In this document: positions 42,870 to 51,470 of the stretch, one piece after another
Layout: the number at the start of each line of letters is the position of its first letter
Position numbering within the stretch: position 1 is the first letter of the stretch
NCBI RefSeq assembly: GCF_003217515.1
Contig: NZ_QJSX01000010.1
Location: 1-64,000 of the forward strand
Origin: Deinococcus yavapaiensis KR-236
GTDB lineage: Bacteria; Deinococcota; Deinococci; Deinococcales; Deinococcaceae
Direction: 5' to 3'
DNA: 64,000 bases
The notes under the pieces: generated by a model
Database searches by the model: none
What the model was told of the DNA's origin: nothing
What the model saw: the letters and a program-made list of their open reading frames with translations, nothing else
Translations under genes and position numbers: made by a program

Positions 42870-43051
42870 ATCACCGCGCCGCCGATGAGGGCGGCCGTGC
42901 TCACGAAGAGCCCCAGGAACACTGCGCAACCGAAGCTGCGACGGTGCGACGCGCGCCGATATCCGCCGTGCGAGCGATGATGGTGATGGTGATGCCCGGA
43001 CGAGTGCGAGTGCGAACCGAAACTGAAGCCACCTCCGGAAAAGCTGCTCAT
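42857..43051 (-). CDS. His-rich small membrane protein, 64 aa
   Basis: This 64-aa protein has a serine/glycine/histidine-rich N-terminus with six consecutive histidines (residues 20-25) inside a larger set of nine, a basic patch (RRASHRR) and one transmembrane helix (CAVFLGLFVSTAALIGGAVMW) at the C-terminus. The histidine run could bind Zn, Ni or Cu at the membrane face. The ATG at 43051 has GAGGC and, 5 nt upstream, TACATT. I do not know a named family. It overlaps the kinase gene if that starts at 42869. Confidence 0.65.
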   Translation of the reverse strand: MSSFSGGGFSFGSHSHSSGHHHHHHRSHGGYRRASHRRSFGCAVFLGLFVSTAALIGGAVMWLA

Positions 43052-43056
43052 GCCTC

Positions 43057-43062
43057 AATGTA
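43057..43062 (-). promoter_or_regulatory. -10 hexamer before the His-rich gene
   Basis: On the minus strand TACATT lies 5 nt before the ATG at 43051, within the 38-bp gap to the FAD enzyme gene. Confidence 0.4.
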
Positions 43063-43089
43063 CGCGAACGGCCACCCGAAAGTTGCGCT

Positions 43090-44283
43090 TCAGCGCCGCA
43101 ACCGCTCGGGCCGCAATCCGTACGCGGTGATGTAGGCGGGCACGCGCCGCAAACCGGGAAGGCGGTGCAACATCCGTAGCGCCAGCATCGGCACGTGCAG
43201 CGTCGCCCCGCCGTGAATCGTGATGACTTCGCGTTCCTCCACGACTTGCTGCGCTTGCAACACCGCGATTTGCCAAGCGCGCGCTCGCTGCACGCTGCGA
43301 AGGTGCCGTTCGCGCAGCGCGCCCGCGCGAAGCGGTGCGGAGAGGCGGTTGGCGGCGGCGATCGCGTCTTGCACGGCCATGTTGATGCCGAGCCCGCCGA
43401 TGGGGGAGATCGGATGCGCGGCGTCCCCGATCAGCAGCAAGCCGTCACGGTGCCACCTCGGCGCGCGCGCCACTTGCACCGACAAGAGCTGCACTTGCCG
43501 CCAGTCCGTCAGAAGCGACGCGCGGTCGGCGAGCCACGGAATGGTCTCCTCCACGGCGCGCCGCAACGCCGTCACGCCCGCCGCCTTGGCGCGCGCGTAC
43601 GATCCTTTCTCGATAGAGTACCCGACTTGCCAGCGTTCGCCGTGGTCGGTCGTGACGATGCAGTGCGGCCCGCCGAGGTACAAGTCGACGAAGCCGCTGG
43701 GATCGCTTGCACGGCGCGGCAGCGCGAACCACAACACGTCTTGCCCGGGCGAGTGGACGTGCAACGGCAAGCTCGCGAGGTCGCGCACTTTCGAGAAGCG
43801 GCCGTCCGCGCCGACCGTGAGGGTCGCCGGGACGTCGATGATGCCGTCGTCCGTGCGGGCGGTGACACCCGTGACGCGCCCGTCACGCGTGGTGAGGCCT
43901 TCGACGCGCGCGCCGAAGCGCACACGGACGTGCGAAAACGCTCGCAAGCGTTCGTGCAAGAACTCCAAGAAGCGCGCTTGCTTCATGACGGCGAGGTACG
44001 GGTAGCGCGTGTTGAGCGTCGTGAAGTCGGCGACGACTTGCGTGCTCTGCGGTGAGATGAAGCGCGCGCCGCGCGCGCGCGTGTGCGGCAAGGCGAGCAA
44101 GTCGTCGGCCAACCCGAGGTCGGCCATGAGCTCCAAGATCGCGGGATGCAGCGTGTCGCCGCGAAAGGAACGATCGAAGTTCCGCGCGGCTTCCAACACC
44201 GTCACGTCGATTCCTTGGCGCGCGAGCAGCAACGCGAGGATCATTCCCGCCGGTCCGCCTCCGACGACGCACACGTCCGACAT
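43090..44283 (-). CDS. FAD-dependent monooxygenase/oxidoreductase
   Basis: The 397-aa flavoprotein is of the PHBH/UbiH-like aromatic hydroxylase group. It has the FAD motif VCVVGGGPAGMILALLLARQG with GIDVTVLEA, the DGRFSKVRDLA element matching the DG fingerprint region, and GLLLIGDAAHPISPIGGLGINMAVQD as the second FAD motif (GD). It may oxidise an aromatic substrate or a quinone-like compound. I chose the ATG at 44283; an ATG three codons upstream (44292) is equally open. It is minus-strand and divergent from the GGDEF gene. Confidence 0.88.
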   Translation of the reverse strand: MSDVCVVGGGPAGMILALLLARQGIDVTVLEAARNFDRSFRGDTLHPAILELMADLGLADDLLALPHTRARGARFISPQSTQVVADFTTLNTRYPYLAVMKQARFLEFLHERLRAFSHVRVRFGARVEGLTTRDGRVTGVTARTDDGIIDVPATLTVGADGRFSKVRDLASLPLHVHSPGQDVLWFALPRRASDPSGFVDLYLGGPHCIVTTDHGERWQVGYSIEKGSYARAKAAGVTALRRAVEETIPWLADRASLLTDWRQVQLLSVQVARAPRWHRDGLLLIGDAAHPISPIGGLGINMAVQDAIAAANRLSAPLRAGALRERHLRSVQRARAWQIAVLQAQQVVEEREVITIHGGATLHVPMLALRMLHRLPGLRRVPAYITAYGLRPERLRR

Positions 44284-44411
44284 GCTCGGCATTCTCGGCG
44301 GCGACGCCGCCGCTCGGTGTATCCACCGAGGCGATCTCAAGGTCGCATGCAGCACGAGGCGGCGTCACGGCGAAGTTCATGAGGACCGTGTAAACTCGAG
44401 GTCGGAGTCTC

Positions 44412-46571
44412 GTGTTCACCCTGGGTCTGCTGGCACTCAACTTGTCACTGCTCGTGACGCTGTCCTTTCTGGGCAGCCTCGCGTTTCGAGCGTGGCCGTT
44501 GTCGCACGATCGCCGCACGCGCTTTTGGCTGTCGGGGTTCGCGGCCGTGTCCGGCGTGGTGTTGATGCTCGCCTCCGTCGAAGGGCAACCCGGGGTGCGC
44601 CTCGACCTTCGCTACGTTCCCATCGCGTTGATCACCTTGCGGTACGGCTTGGCGTGGGGCGCGCCCGTCGCGGCCGTGATTCTCGCCGCTCGTTTCGGCA
44701 TCGGGGGGCCGGGCGCGACGTACTCGATTTACGTCGCGCTGGGCGTGCTCGCCATCTCGGTGTGGGCGCAACCGCTCGCGCGCGACCTTCGCGCGTGGCG
44801 TCCTCGCGCGTGGCGCCGCTTTTCGCTGGCGTTCTTGCTGCTCGGCGCGCTGGTCGTGACCGGAACGGCCGCCGGGCTGTTTCCCGGCGCGAGCGGCCTG
44901 CACGCGAACCTCGTGATGTTGACGGCGTACACGGTCCTCGTCGTGGCGCTCAGCGTACTCGGCCTCGCGCTGAGCTTCGCGGTGATCGATTCGCGCTTGC
45001 GCTTGCTGGAACTCGGCGCGACGTACCGAGCGCAAGCGTTCACGGACGCCTTGACGGACTTGCCCAACCGCCGAGCGTTCAACGAAGCGCTTTCGTCGCT
45101 TCCGGCGGGGCAGTCGTTGCTGCTGCTCGACGTCGATCACTTCAAGCGCGTCAACGACTCGTTCGGGCATGACGTCGGCGATGACGTGCTGCGCTGGATC
45201 GGCCGTCGGCTTTCGGACACCGTCCGCAAGGAGGACGGCGTGTTTCGGCTTGGCGGCGAGGAGTTCGCGGTGCTGCTGCGCACGACGTCGAGCGAGGAAA
45301 CGCTCGTGGTCGCGCGTCGCCTCGTGTCGAGCGTGCGCGACGCGCCCAACGGGCCCGCCCACGGCGTTCGCGTCACCTTGTCGGGCGGGTTGGCGAGGCG
45401 CGCCGCGCACGAGCGGGGCGCGGACGCGTACCGCCGGGCCGACGAAGCGTTGTACCTCGCCAAGACGAGCGGCCGCGATCGCCTCGCGATCGCGGCGCGC
45501 GCCTCGACGCTCACCCCGAGCGGCGTGACGACGCAGGAAGTGCTGCCGGGCGCGACGGATTTCAGCGCGCGCCGGTCGTTGTGGCGCACGGTGCGCGCGA
45601 CGTTGTCGGCGCTTCAGAGCGAGCGCGACGTCACGCTCGACGAGTGGGCGGCGCTTCTCGACGGAGCCGTGACGAGCGTGCCGGGCGCGGACGCGGGCAC
45701 GCTCGACGTGCTCGACGGCGGCGAGTTCCGCACGGTCGCGCAGCACGGCTTGACGCCCGACGTCGTGAACGGTCGGCAATCGGTCGGCGAACGCTTCGCT
45801 TGGTACGGCGGTTCGGACGCCGAGTGGCGCGCGGGTTCGCCGAGGGTGTTGCACGGCGAGCGCGTCGCGGCGCGCGCCGCCAACGCCGCGAGCGCCTTGG
45901 CGGACGCGCGCGACTTCGAGGACTTGCCGGACGTGGCGAGTCGAACGAACAGCGTGCAGGCGACGCTGTGCTTGCCCATCGTGGTGGACGGGCACGTCGT
46001 CGCGCACCTCAACCTCGATTCGTTCGTGCGTTTCGACGCCTTCGGGCCCGACGCGCACGTCGTCGCGTCGGAGTTCGCCGTGCAGATCGGGGCGCTCCTC
46101 GGCGCGCGCGCGCGTCGTGAGCGAGAGCGGCGACGCCGTTCGGAACTCGAGGCGCTCGTGGACGTCGGCGTGGCTCTCGGGCCGGTGCGGACGTTGGAGG
46201 ACGCCGCGCTGGTCTTGACGCAGCATGCGCGCGCGCTGTTCGACACGACGCGCGTGACGTACTTGCGGTACGACCCCGTGGAGGACACGCTGCGAAGCGA
46301 CATCCTCGGTGGGCGTGGCGGCAAGTTCAAGATGCCGCGCGGCACGGGCGCCGCGTGGGCGGCGTTGTCGAGCGGCGCGATCGTCCGGACGGGCAAGGCG
46401 GAGGCGGTCCTCGCGATTCCCCTCGACGAGCACGGCGTCCTCGTCGCCGTTCGAGACGCGTCGCGGCCTTTCACGGACGACGACGAGCGCCTCGCGCAAG
46501 CCTTGTCGAACTTCGCCGTGGCGGCCTTGTCGCGCACGCGTGGCTCCGAGCGCCTCAGTGACGTTCCGTGA
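44412..46571 (+). CDS. Diguanylate cyclase: 5TM-GGDEF-GAF-GAF
   Basis: The 719-aa protein probably makes cyclic di-GMP. Residues about 1-195 form five or six hydrophobic segments of the 5TMR-LYT type, followed by a GGDEF domain (about 205-365) with TDALTDLPNRRAF, LLLLDVDHFKRVND, GGEEF (281-285) and an RxxD inhibitory site (R272-D275) five residues before it. Two GAF domains (about 385-560 and 575-715) lie C-terminal to the cyclase, an unusual order. The start is GTG at 44412, with GGAG 5 nt upstream. A clear hairpin ends the gene. Confidence 0.92.
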   Translation: MFTLGLLALNLSLLVTLSFLGSLAFRAWPLSHDRRTRFWLSGFAAVSGVVLMLASVEGQPGVRLDLRYVPIALITLRYGLAWGAPVAAVILAARFGIGGPGATYSIYVALGVLAISVWAQPLARDLRAWRPRAWRRFSLAFLLLGALVVTGTAAGLFPGASGLHANLVMLTAYTVLVVALSVLGLALSFAVIDSRLRLLELGATYRAQAFTDALTDLPNRRAFNEALSSLPAGQSLLLLDVDHFKRVNDSFGHDVGDDVLRWIGRRLSDTVRKEDGVFRLGGEEFAVLLRTTSSEETLVVARRLVSSVRDAPNGPAHGVRVTLSGGLARRAAHERGADAYRRADEALYLAKTSGRDRLAIAARASTLTPSGVTTQEVLPGATDFSARRSLWRTVRATLSALQSERDVTLDEWAALLDGAVTSVPGADAGTLDVLDGGEFRTVAQHGLTPDVVNGRQSVGERFAWYGGSDAEWRAGSPRVLHGERVAARAANAASALADARDFEDLPDVASRTNSVQATLCLPIVVDGHVVAHLNLDSFVRFDAFGPDAHVVASEFAVQIGALLGARARRERERRRRSELEALVDVGVALGPVRTLEDAALVLTQHARALFDTTRVTYLRYDPVEDTLRSDILGGRGGKFKMPRGTGAAWAALSSGAIVRTGKAEAVLAIPLDEHGVLVAVRDASRPFTDDDERLAQALSNFAVAALSRTRGSERLSDVP

Positions 46572-46590
46572 CGCGGCGCGACAATCAACA

Positions 46591-46618
46591 AGGCGGGGGA
46601 CGTCACCGTCCCCCGCCT
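46591..46618. terminator. Hairpin between the GGDEF gene and aroF
   Basis: AGGCGGGGGACG and CGTCCCCCGCCT form a 12-bp perfect stem with a 4-nt TCAC loop. It starts 20 bp after the GGDEF stop and 14 bp before the aroF stop on the minus strand. Confidence 0.75.
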
Positions 46619-46631
46619 CGCAAGACGTCGC

Positions 46632-47726
46632 TCAGTCGGCGCTCACGGCGACTTCTTGGCGCAGCAACGGCGCGATGGCCGCGTTGAACGCGTCGAAGTC
46701 GTGGAAGCTGAGTTGCTGCTCGTTGTCGCTCAGGGCCGTGGCGGGATTGGGGTGCACTTCGAGGTACACGCCGTCGGCGCCCACGGCGAGCGCGGCGCGC
46801 GCCAGCGGAATGAGCAGGTCGCGGCGTCCGGCGGCGTGCGCGACGTCGACGATGACGGGCAAGTGCGTTTCTTGCTTCGCGAGGGCGACGGCGCTGAGGT
46901 CGAGGGTGTTGCGCGTCCACTTCTCGAACGTGCGAATGCCGCGTTCGCACAAGATGACGTTCTCGTTGCCTTCGCTGAGAATGTACTCGGCGCCGTACAG
47001 CCACTCTTCGACGGTGGCGCTGAGGCCGCGCTTGAGCATCACGGGCACCTTCGAGCGGCCCACTTCTCGCAGCAACGAGAAGTTCTGCGCGTTGCGCGCG
47101 CCGATTTGCAAGACGTCGGCGTGCTCGGCGACGACTTCGATGTCGCGCGTGTCCATGACTTCCGTGACGAATTGCATGCCGAATTCACGCGCGACGGACG
47201 AGCCGATGATGAGGCCGTCGACGCCCATGCCTTGAAAGCCGTACGGTGACGTGCGCGGCTTGTACGCGCCGCCGCGCAAGAACTTCACGCCGCGACTGGC
47301 GAGGTGACGCGCCGTGGCGATCATCTGCTCTTCGCTTTCGATGGCGCACGGCCCGGCCATGATGACTTGCGCGGCGCCGCCGCCGACGCGCACGCCGTGG
47401 ATGTTGAGCGTGGTGTCGTGCGGCCTCACCTTGCGCGACACGAGCAACTGCTTCTTGTCGTTGCTTTCCTCGAGGTCGAGGCTGGCGCGGAAGATTTCCG
47501 TGAAGATCTTTTTGATGACGGCGTTCGAGAAGGGGCCGGGGTTGCGCGCTTCGAGGTCGCGCAGTTGCTGCTCTTCACGCACGGGGTCGTAGTGGCTTTG
47601 GCTTTTGCCTTCGAGGCTCTTGATGCGTCCGATTTGCGCGACGATCTCGGCGCGCTTGCTGAGCAACGCCAGCAGTTCGTGGTTGATCCCGTCGATTTGA
47701 CGGCGCAGTTCTTCGATGGTCTGCAT
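46632..47726 (-). CDS. aroF: Bifunctional chorismate mutase / DAHP synthase (type I beta)
   Basis: This enzyme catalyses the first step of the shikimate pathway and carries a regulatory chorismate mutase domain. In 364 aa the AroQ-type mutase (about 1-88) has IDGINHELLALLSKRAEIV, and the DAHP synthase has VIMAGPCAIESEEQM, FLRGGAYKPRTSPYGFQG, VTEVMDTRD, LKRGLSATVEEWLYGAEYI, CERGIRTFEKWTRNTLDLSA and VHPNPATALSDNEQQLS. This matches the Bacillus-type AroA(f)/AroF fusion. I chose the ATG at 47726; a TACACT -10 hexamer is 7 nt upstream, and the frame's earlier ATG is beyond it. Confidence 0.95.
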   Translation of the reverse strand: MQTIEELRRQIDGINHELLALLSKRAEIVAQIGRIKSLEGKSQSHYDPVREEQQLRDLEARNPGPFSNAVIKKIFTEIFRASLDLEESNDKKQLLVSRKVRPHDTTLNIHGVRVGGGAAQVIMAGPCAIESEEQMIATARHLASRGVKFLRGGAYKPRTSPYGFQGMGVDGLIIGSSVAREFGMQFVTEVMDTRDIEVVAEHADVLQIGARNAQNFSLLREVGRSKVPVMLKRGLSATVEEWLYGAEYILSEGNENVILCERGIRTFEKWTRNTLDLSAVALAKQETHLPVIVDVAHAAGRRDLLIPLARAALAVGADGVYLEVHPNPATALSDNEQQLSFHDFDAFNAAIAPLLRQEVAVSAD

Positions 47727-47733
47727 GGCGCTC

Positions 47734-47739
47734 AGTGTA
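47734..47739 (-). promoter_or_regulatory. Leaderless-type -10 hexamer for aroF
   Basis: On the minus strand TACACT lies 7 nt before the aroF ATG, directly downstream of the tatC-end hairpin. Confidence 0.5.
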
Positions 47740-47741
47740 GG

Positions 47742-47770
47742 TCCGCGCACGACGGTGCGTCGTGCGCGGA
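47742..47770 (-). terminator. Hairpin after tatC
   Basis: TCCGCGCACGACG and CGTCGTGCGCGGA form a perfect 13-bp stem around GTG. It lies 49 bp past the tatC stop and only 2 bp upstream of the aroF -10, so it insulates the two units. Confidence 0.75.
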
Positions 47771-47819
47771 ATAGTCAACTGCTCGAAGTTGTCCAGCTTT
47801 CGCTGGTTTCGCGTGTTTC

Positions 47820-48581
47820 TCAAGCGTCGCTGGCGACGAGGCGGTCTCGGGGCGCGGCGAGCCTCGAGATGATGATGCCGAGTTCGTACAACACGTACAC
47901 GGGCAGGGCGACGATCATCATGTTGAACGGGTCGGGCGTCGGCGTGATGATGGCGGCGGCGAGGAGGATGACGACGAAGGCGATTTTGCGAAGCCGCCCG
48001 AGGAGGCGGGCGTTCACGATGCCGATCTTCGTGAGGACGAAGGACAGCACGGGCAATTCGAACACGGCGCCGAGGGCGACGAGCAAGGCGATGATCGTGC
48101 CGATGTACTTGGCGACGTCGAGGTTGACGGTGACGCCGCCGCCGAGGAAGTCGAGCAAGAACGGCACCATGTTCGGCAAGAGCGCGTAGTACCCGAAGAT
48201 GACGCCCAATCCGAACATGAGGCCGGCGCCGATCACGAACGGCACGGCCCAGCGGCGCTCTTCGGGATACAAGCCGGGCGCGACGAACAGCCACACTTGA
48301 TGCAACACGAACGGCAACGCGAGCGCGAGGCCGCCCCAGAAGGCGAGGTTGAGGCTCATGATGAGTTGATCGGTGAGTTGCATCACCACGATGTTCACGG
48401 TGGTCGACGCGCGGTGGATGGGCGCTTCGAACCACGCCAGCAACTGCGTTCGGTACGACCACGCGACGCCCATTCCGACGGCCCAGTAGCCGATGGAGAT
48501 GACGATGCGCGTTCGCAGCTCTTCGAGGTGATCGAAGAGGGGCGCTTCGGCCGTGTTCTTCTTGACGGGACTCCTCGCCAT
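47820..48581 (-). CDS. tatC: Sec-independent protein translocase TatC
   Basis: TatC recognises twin-arginine signal peptides at the membrane. The 253-aa protein has the family pattern: FDHLEELRTRIVIS at the N-terminus, six transmembrane segments, PFVLHQVWLFVAPGLYPEERR with the conserved loop, FGLGVIFGYYALLP, and LRKIAFVVILLAAAIITPTPDPFNMM in the last part. The start is 8 bp after the tatA stop, so tatA-tatC form an operon. No tatB gene is adjacent, as is normal for two-component TatAC systems. Confidence 0.96.
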   Translation of the reverse strand: MARSPVKKNTAEAPLFDHLEELRTRIVISIGYWAVGMGVAWSYRTQLLAWFEAPIHRASTTVNIVVMQLTDQLIMSLNLAFWGGLALALPFVLHQVWLFVAPGLYPEERRWAVPFVIGAGLMFGLGVIFGYYALLPNMVPFLLDFLGGGVTVNLDVAKYIGTIIALLVALGAVFELPVLSFVLTKIGIVNARLLGRLRKIAFVVILLAAAIITPTPDPFNMMIVALPVYVLYELGIIISRLAAPRDRLVASDA

Positions 48582-48589
48582 TCGCTTCG

Positions 48590-48760
48590 TTACGCCTCGT
48601 CTTTCTTGGCGGCGGGCGTGGCTTCGTCGTCGTTCATGCCTTTCTTGAATTCACGCATGCTTTGCCCGAGGCCCTTGCCGAGCTGAGGTAACTTGCGCGC
48701 TCCGAAAAAGACGACGACGAGCACCAAAATGATGATAAGTTCGAGCGGTCCGAAAGGCAT
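48590..48760 (-). CDS. tatA: Twin-arginine translocase subunit TatA
   Basis: TatA subunits assemble into the transport pore. The 56-aa protein starts MPFGPLELIIILVLVVVFFG, a short N-terminus plus one transmembrane helix, followed by the amphipathic helix ARKLPQLGKGLGQSMREFKKGM and an acidic-to-basic tail DDEATPAAKKDEA. The phenylalanine-glycine hinge and the LP-x-L-G-K-G-L-G pattern are the family signature. The ATG at 48760 has GGAGG 7 nt upstream. It is very short, so it is easily missed, and sits directly before tatC. Confidence 0.95.
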   Translation of the reverse strand: MPFGPLELIIILVLVVVFFGARKLPQLGKGLGQSMREFKKGMNDDEATPAAKKDEA

Positions 48761-48851
48761 GGGAAGTCCTCCTGTGTCGTCACCCTAGCGCGCGGATGGG
48801 TCGGCGACTGTGCGTTGACGGCGAACGTCACGCCACACCTTGTTGTACGCG

Positions 48852-50303
48852 TCACTCACTCGGCGTGGATGCGCGCCGAGCGAGCCAATCGGCGAGAAAG
48901 CCGCCCTTGGCCTTGAGCGCGCCTTGGGATTTGCTCCAGTAACGCGCGCTCCAACCGGGCACGATCTTCGCTTGGCCGCGCGCCACGATGAGCGCTCCTT
49001 CGGGAACGTCGCCCGTGACGGCGCTGCCTCCCGCGACGAAGGCGGCGTCTCCGAGCGTGGCGGGCGCGATGAGCGTGGTGTTGCTGCCGACGAACACGCC
49101 GCGTCCGATGACGGTCTTGTGCTTGTTCAAGCCGTCGTAGTTGGCGGTGATGGTGCCCGCTCCGATGTTGGTGTCCTCGCCGATGTCCGCGTCGCCGAGG
49201 TACGCGAGATGCCCGGCTTTCACGCCTCGGCCGAGCCGCGCGTTCTTGACTTCCACGAAGTTCCCGACGTGGGCGTGCTCTTCGAGCACGGCGCCGGGCC
49301 GCAGGCGCGCGAACGGACCGACGTTCGCGCCCGCCTCGACGCGCGCTCCTTCGAGTACGCTGTGCGGCTTGACGTGAACGTCCTCGCCGACGAACGAGTC
49401 GCACACGACGCTGTACGCGCCGATGTGCGCGCCCGTCTCGACGCGCGTCGCGCCGCGCAGGATGACGCCCGCTTCCAAAATGACGTCGGGCGCGATCTCG
49501 ACGCTGTCCTCGATCGTCGTCGTGGCCGGGTCGTGCATCGTGACGCCGCCGCGCAAGTGCGCCTCGTTGACGCGCGCGCGCATGAGACGCTCGAGCTCGG
49601 CGAGTTGCACGCGGTCGTTGGCGCCCATGACCTCGCCGGGATCTTCGATCTTGAAGGCGTCGACGTTCGCGCCGATCGAGCGGTACAACGCGACGAGGTC
49701 CGTGAGGTAGTACTCGCCCGCCGGCGGCGTCTTCTCGATGCGCTCGGCGAGCGTGACGGATCGGTCGTCCATAAGGTACACACCCGAATTGAATTCCCCG
49801 ATGGTCTTCTCTTCGGCGTTCGCCGCCTTTTCCTCGACGATGCGTTCGACCGTGCCGTTCTCGGCGCGCATGATGCGGCCGTACCCGGTGGCGTCGGCGA
49901 GCTCGCTCGTCAAGACGGTGAGGCCCGCGCCGTGCGCGCGGTGCCGTTCGAGCAAGGCCCGCAAGGTACCCAAGGCGAGCATCGGCGAGTCGCCGTACAG
50001 CACGAGGACGTCCGCGCCGCCCGCGAGTTCGCGCGCGCCGATCAAGAACGCGTGCCCGGTGCCGAGCTGCTCGCCTTGCCGCGCGAAGCGCACGCCTTCA
50101 CGCGCGAGGATCGCTTCGACTTCGGCCGCGCCGTGCCCGGTGACGACGACGATGTCGCGCGCGCCGAGGTCACGCGCGAGCTTCGTCGACCACGCGATCA
50201 TGGGTCGTCCGAGCACTTCGTGCAGCATCTTCGAGCGCTTGGATTTCATGCGGGTGCCTTGACCGGCGGCGAGGATGACGACGTCGAGAAGGCGGTCAGG
50301 CAC
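48852..50303 (-). CDS. glmU: Bifunctional UDP-GlcNAc pyrophosphorylase / glucosamine-1-P acetyltransferase
   Basis: GlmU makes UDP-N-acetylglucosamine for peptidoglycan and glycolipids. The 483-aa protein has the pyrophosphorylase domain (about 1-235) with VVILAAGQGTRMKSKRSKMLHE, QLGTGHAFL, VLYGDSPML and EFNSGVYLMDD, then a hexapeptide left-handed beta-helix acetyltransferase (about 255-455) with NFVEVKNARLG, LGDADIG, NIGAGTITANYDG and KHKTVIG. The start is GTG at 50303, overlapping the lgt stop by 8 bp. Confidence 0.96.
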   Translation of the reverse strand: MPDRLLDVVILAAGQGTRMKSKRSKMLHEVLGRPMIAWSTKLARDLGARDIVVVTGHGAAEVEAILAREGVRFARQGEQLGTGHAFLIGARELAGGADVLVLYGDSPMLALGTLRALLERHRAHGAGLTVLTSELADATGYGRIMRAENGTVERIVEEKAANAEEKTIGEFNSGVYLMDDRSVTLAERIEKTPPAGEYYLTDLVALYRSIGANVDAFKIEDPGEVMGANDRVQLAELERLMRARVNEAHLRGGVTMHDPATTTIEDSVEIAPDVILEAGVILRGATRVETGAHIGAYSVVCDSFVGEDVHVKPHSVLEGARVEAGANVGPFARLRPGAVLEEHAHVGNFVEVKNARLGRGVKAGHLAYLGDADIGEDTNIGAGTITANYDGLNKHKTVIGRGVFVGSNTTLIAPATLGDAAFVAGGSAVTGDVPEGALIVARGQAKIVPGWSARYWSKSQGALKAKGGFLADWLARRASTPSE

Positions 50304-51204
50304 GGCGCGCCTCCATCGTTTCGCGCGGTCGGCGCGCGAGGCGAACGAGCATGACGATCGAGATGACGACGATCGGAATGGACGCGAGTTGCGTGAAGGT
50401 GAACAGCCCGACGCCGGACTTGCCGAGCCCTTCGCTGAGGTACACGTTCCACGTCAACGGATTGAGGCGGAAGGTCTCTTCCCAACCGGCGCGCAGCAGC
50501 GAGTACCACAACCAGAATTGCCAAAAGGCCCAGCCGGGAATCTTGGAGCGCAACCAGTAGAAGCTCGCGATGGTGACGATGATGCCGATGATGACGCCGT
50601 AGATTTGCGTGAAGTGCACGGGTTGCGGCATGACGAGGCCGGCGGCGCGTTGCACGCAGTACGTCGCGAGGTTTTCTTGAGCGTTGGGGTTGCACATCGC
50701 GTCGTGGAAGCCGCGCGCCCAGTCGGGCCACACGAAGCCGACGGGCCACGAGGTGATGCGTCCGACGGTGTCCGAGCCGTTCATGATGTTGCCGAGCCGA
50801 CCGCCGATGATGCCGAGCCCGACGCCGGGAACCATGAGTTCGGCGTACGAGTAGAAGTTGACCTTGTGCCGCCGAGCGTAGTAAAGCAGCACGAGCAGGC
50901 CCGCGGCGAGGCCGCCGTGAATGGAGATGCCGCCTTGGCGGATGTTGATGACCTCGACGAGGTTCGTGAGGAGGTTGTCGTGCTTGAAGAACAAGCCGGG
51001 GCTCGTGAGGACGAAGACGAGGCGCGCGCCGATCACGCCCCACAAAATCGCCCAGAAGGCCATGTCCGAGAACAAGTCGGGATTGAGGCCGCGCGCTCGG
51101 GCCAAGCGCAACGCGATCACCCAGCCGACGGCGATGCCCGCCGTGATGAGAAGTCCGTACCACGCGACGGACAAGCCGAAGATGCTGAATGCGACGGGAT
51201 CCAT
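50296..51204 (-). CDS. lgt: Prolipoprotein diacylglyceryl transferase
   Basis: Lgt adds diacylglycerol to the lipobox cysteine, the first step of lipoprotein maturation. The 302-aa membrane protein has about seven hydrophobic segments. It has QGGISIHGGLAAG with the essential histidine area and the Lgt signature GGRLGNIMNGSDTVGR, with the conserved arginine and asparagine. The end is basic. It precedes glmU and overlaps it. TACACT at 51213-51218 lies 8 nt before the ATG. Confidence 0.95.
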   Translation of the reverse strand: MDPVAFSIFGLSVAWYGLLITAGIAVGWVIALRLARARGLNPDLFSDMAFWAILWGVIGARLVFVLTSPGLFFKHDNLLTNLVEVINIRQGGISIHGGLAAGLLVLLYYARRHKVNFYSYAELMVPGVGLGIIGGRLGNIMNGSDTVGRITSWPVGFVWPDWARGFHDAMCNPNAQENLATYCVQRAAGLVMPQPVHFTQIYGVIIGIIVTIASFYWLRSKIPGWAFWQFWLWYSLLRAGWEETFRLNPLTWNVYLSEGLGKSGVGLFTFTQLASIPIVVISIVMLVRLARRPRETMEARRA

Positions 51205-51212
51205 GACGCCTC

Positions 51213-51218
51213 AGTGTA
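51213..51218 (-). promoter_or_regulatory. -10 hexamer for lgt
   Basis: On the minus strand TACACT lies 8 nt before the lgt ATG. GAGGCG also follows, so either a short leader or a leaderless start is possible. Confidence 0.45.
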
Positions 51219-51248
51219 CAGCCCGACATGAAAGGAGCAAGAGTTCCT

Positions 51249-51470
51249 TCACGATTCGAGGGCGGCTTGCACGCGCGCGCGCGTGAACACGCCCTTGACG
51301 AGGACGCGCTCACCGCTCGTCAGCACGGGCACGTCCCAGCCGTACTTCGCCTCCAAGGTCGCGTTTCCTTCGATGCCGACGCGCTCGAACGCGACGCTCA
51401 GGCGCGTCAGCAAGTCCTCGGCTTGCTCGCACAAGTGGCAGCCGTCGCGGGCGTACAGCGTCAGAACCAC
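51249..51470 (-). CDS. Glutaredoxin family protein
   Basis: This 73-aa protein is a thioredoxin-fold disulfide carrier. It shows LTLYARDGCHLCEQAEDLL with a CxxC active site (C11, C14), the cis-proline site in WDVPVL, and VFTRARVQAALES at the end. The start GTG at 51470 overlaps the DUF456 stop by 10 bp in another frame, so it is likely coupled to that gene. It is easily overlooked as part of a longer overlapping open frame. The CHLC motif suits a thiol-disulfide exchange role. Confidence 0.85.
   Translation of the reverse strand: MVLTLYARDGCHLCEQAEDLLTRLSVAFERVGIEGNATLEAKYGWDVPVLTSGERVLVKGVFTRARVQAALES

Noticed and set aside
42970..43000. The CAC/CAT run as an engineered His-tag or vector sequence
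   Set aside because: It is in a natural small gene with normal neighbours and mixed His codons, with no vector context.
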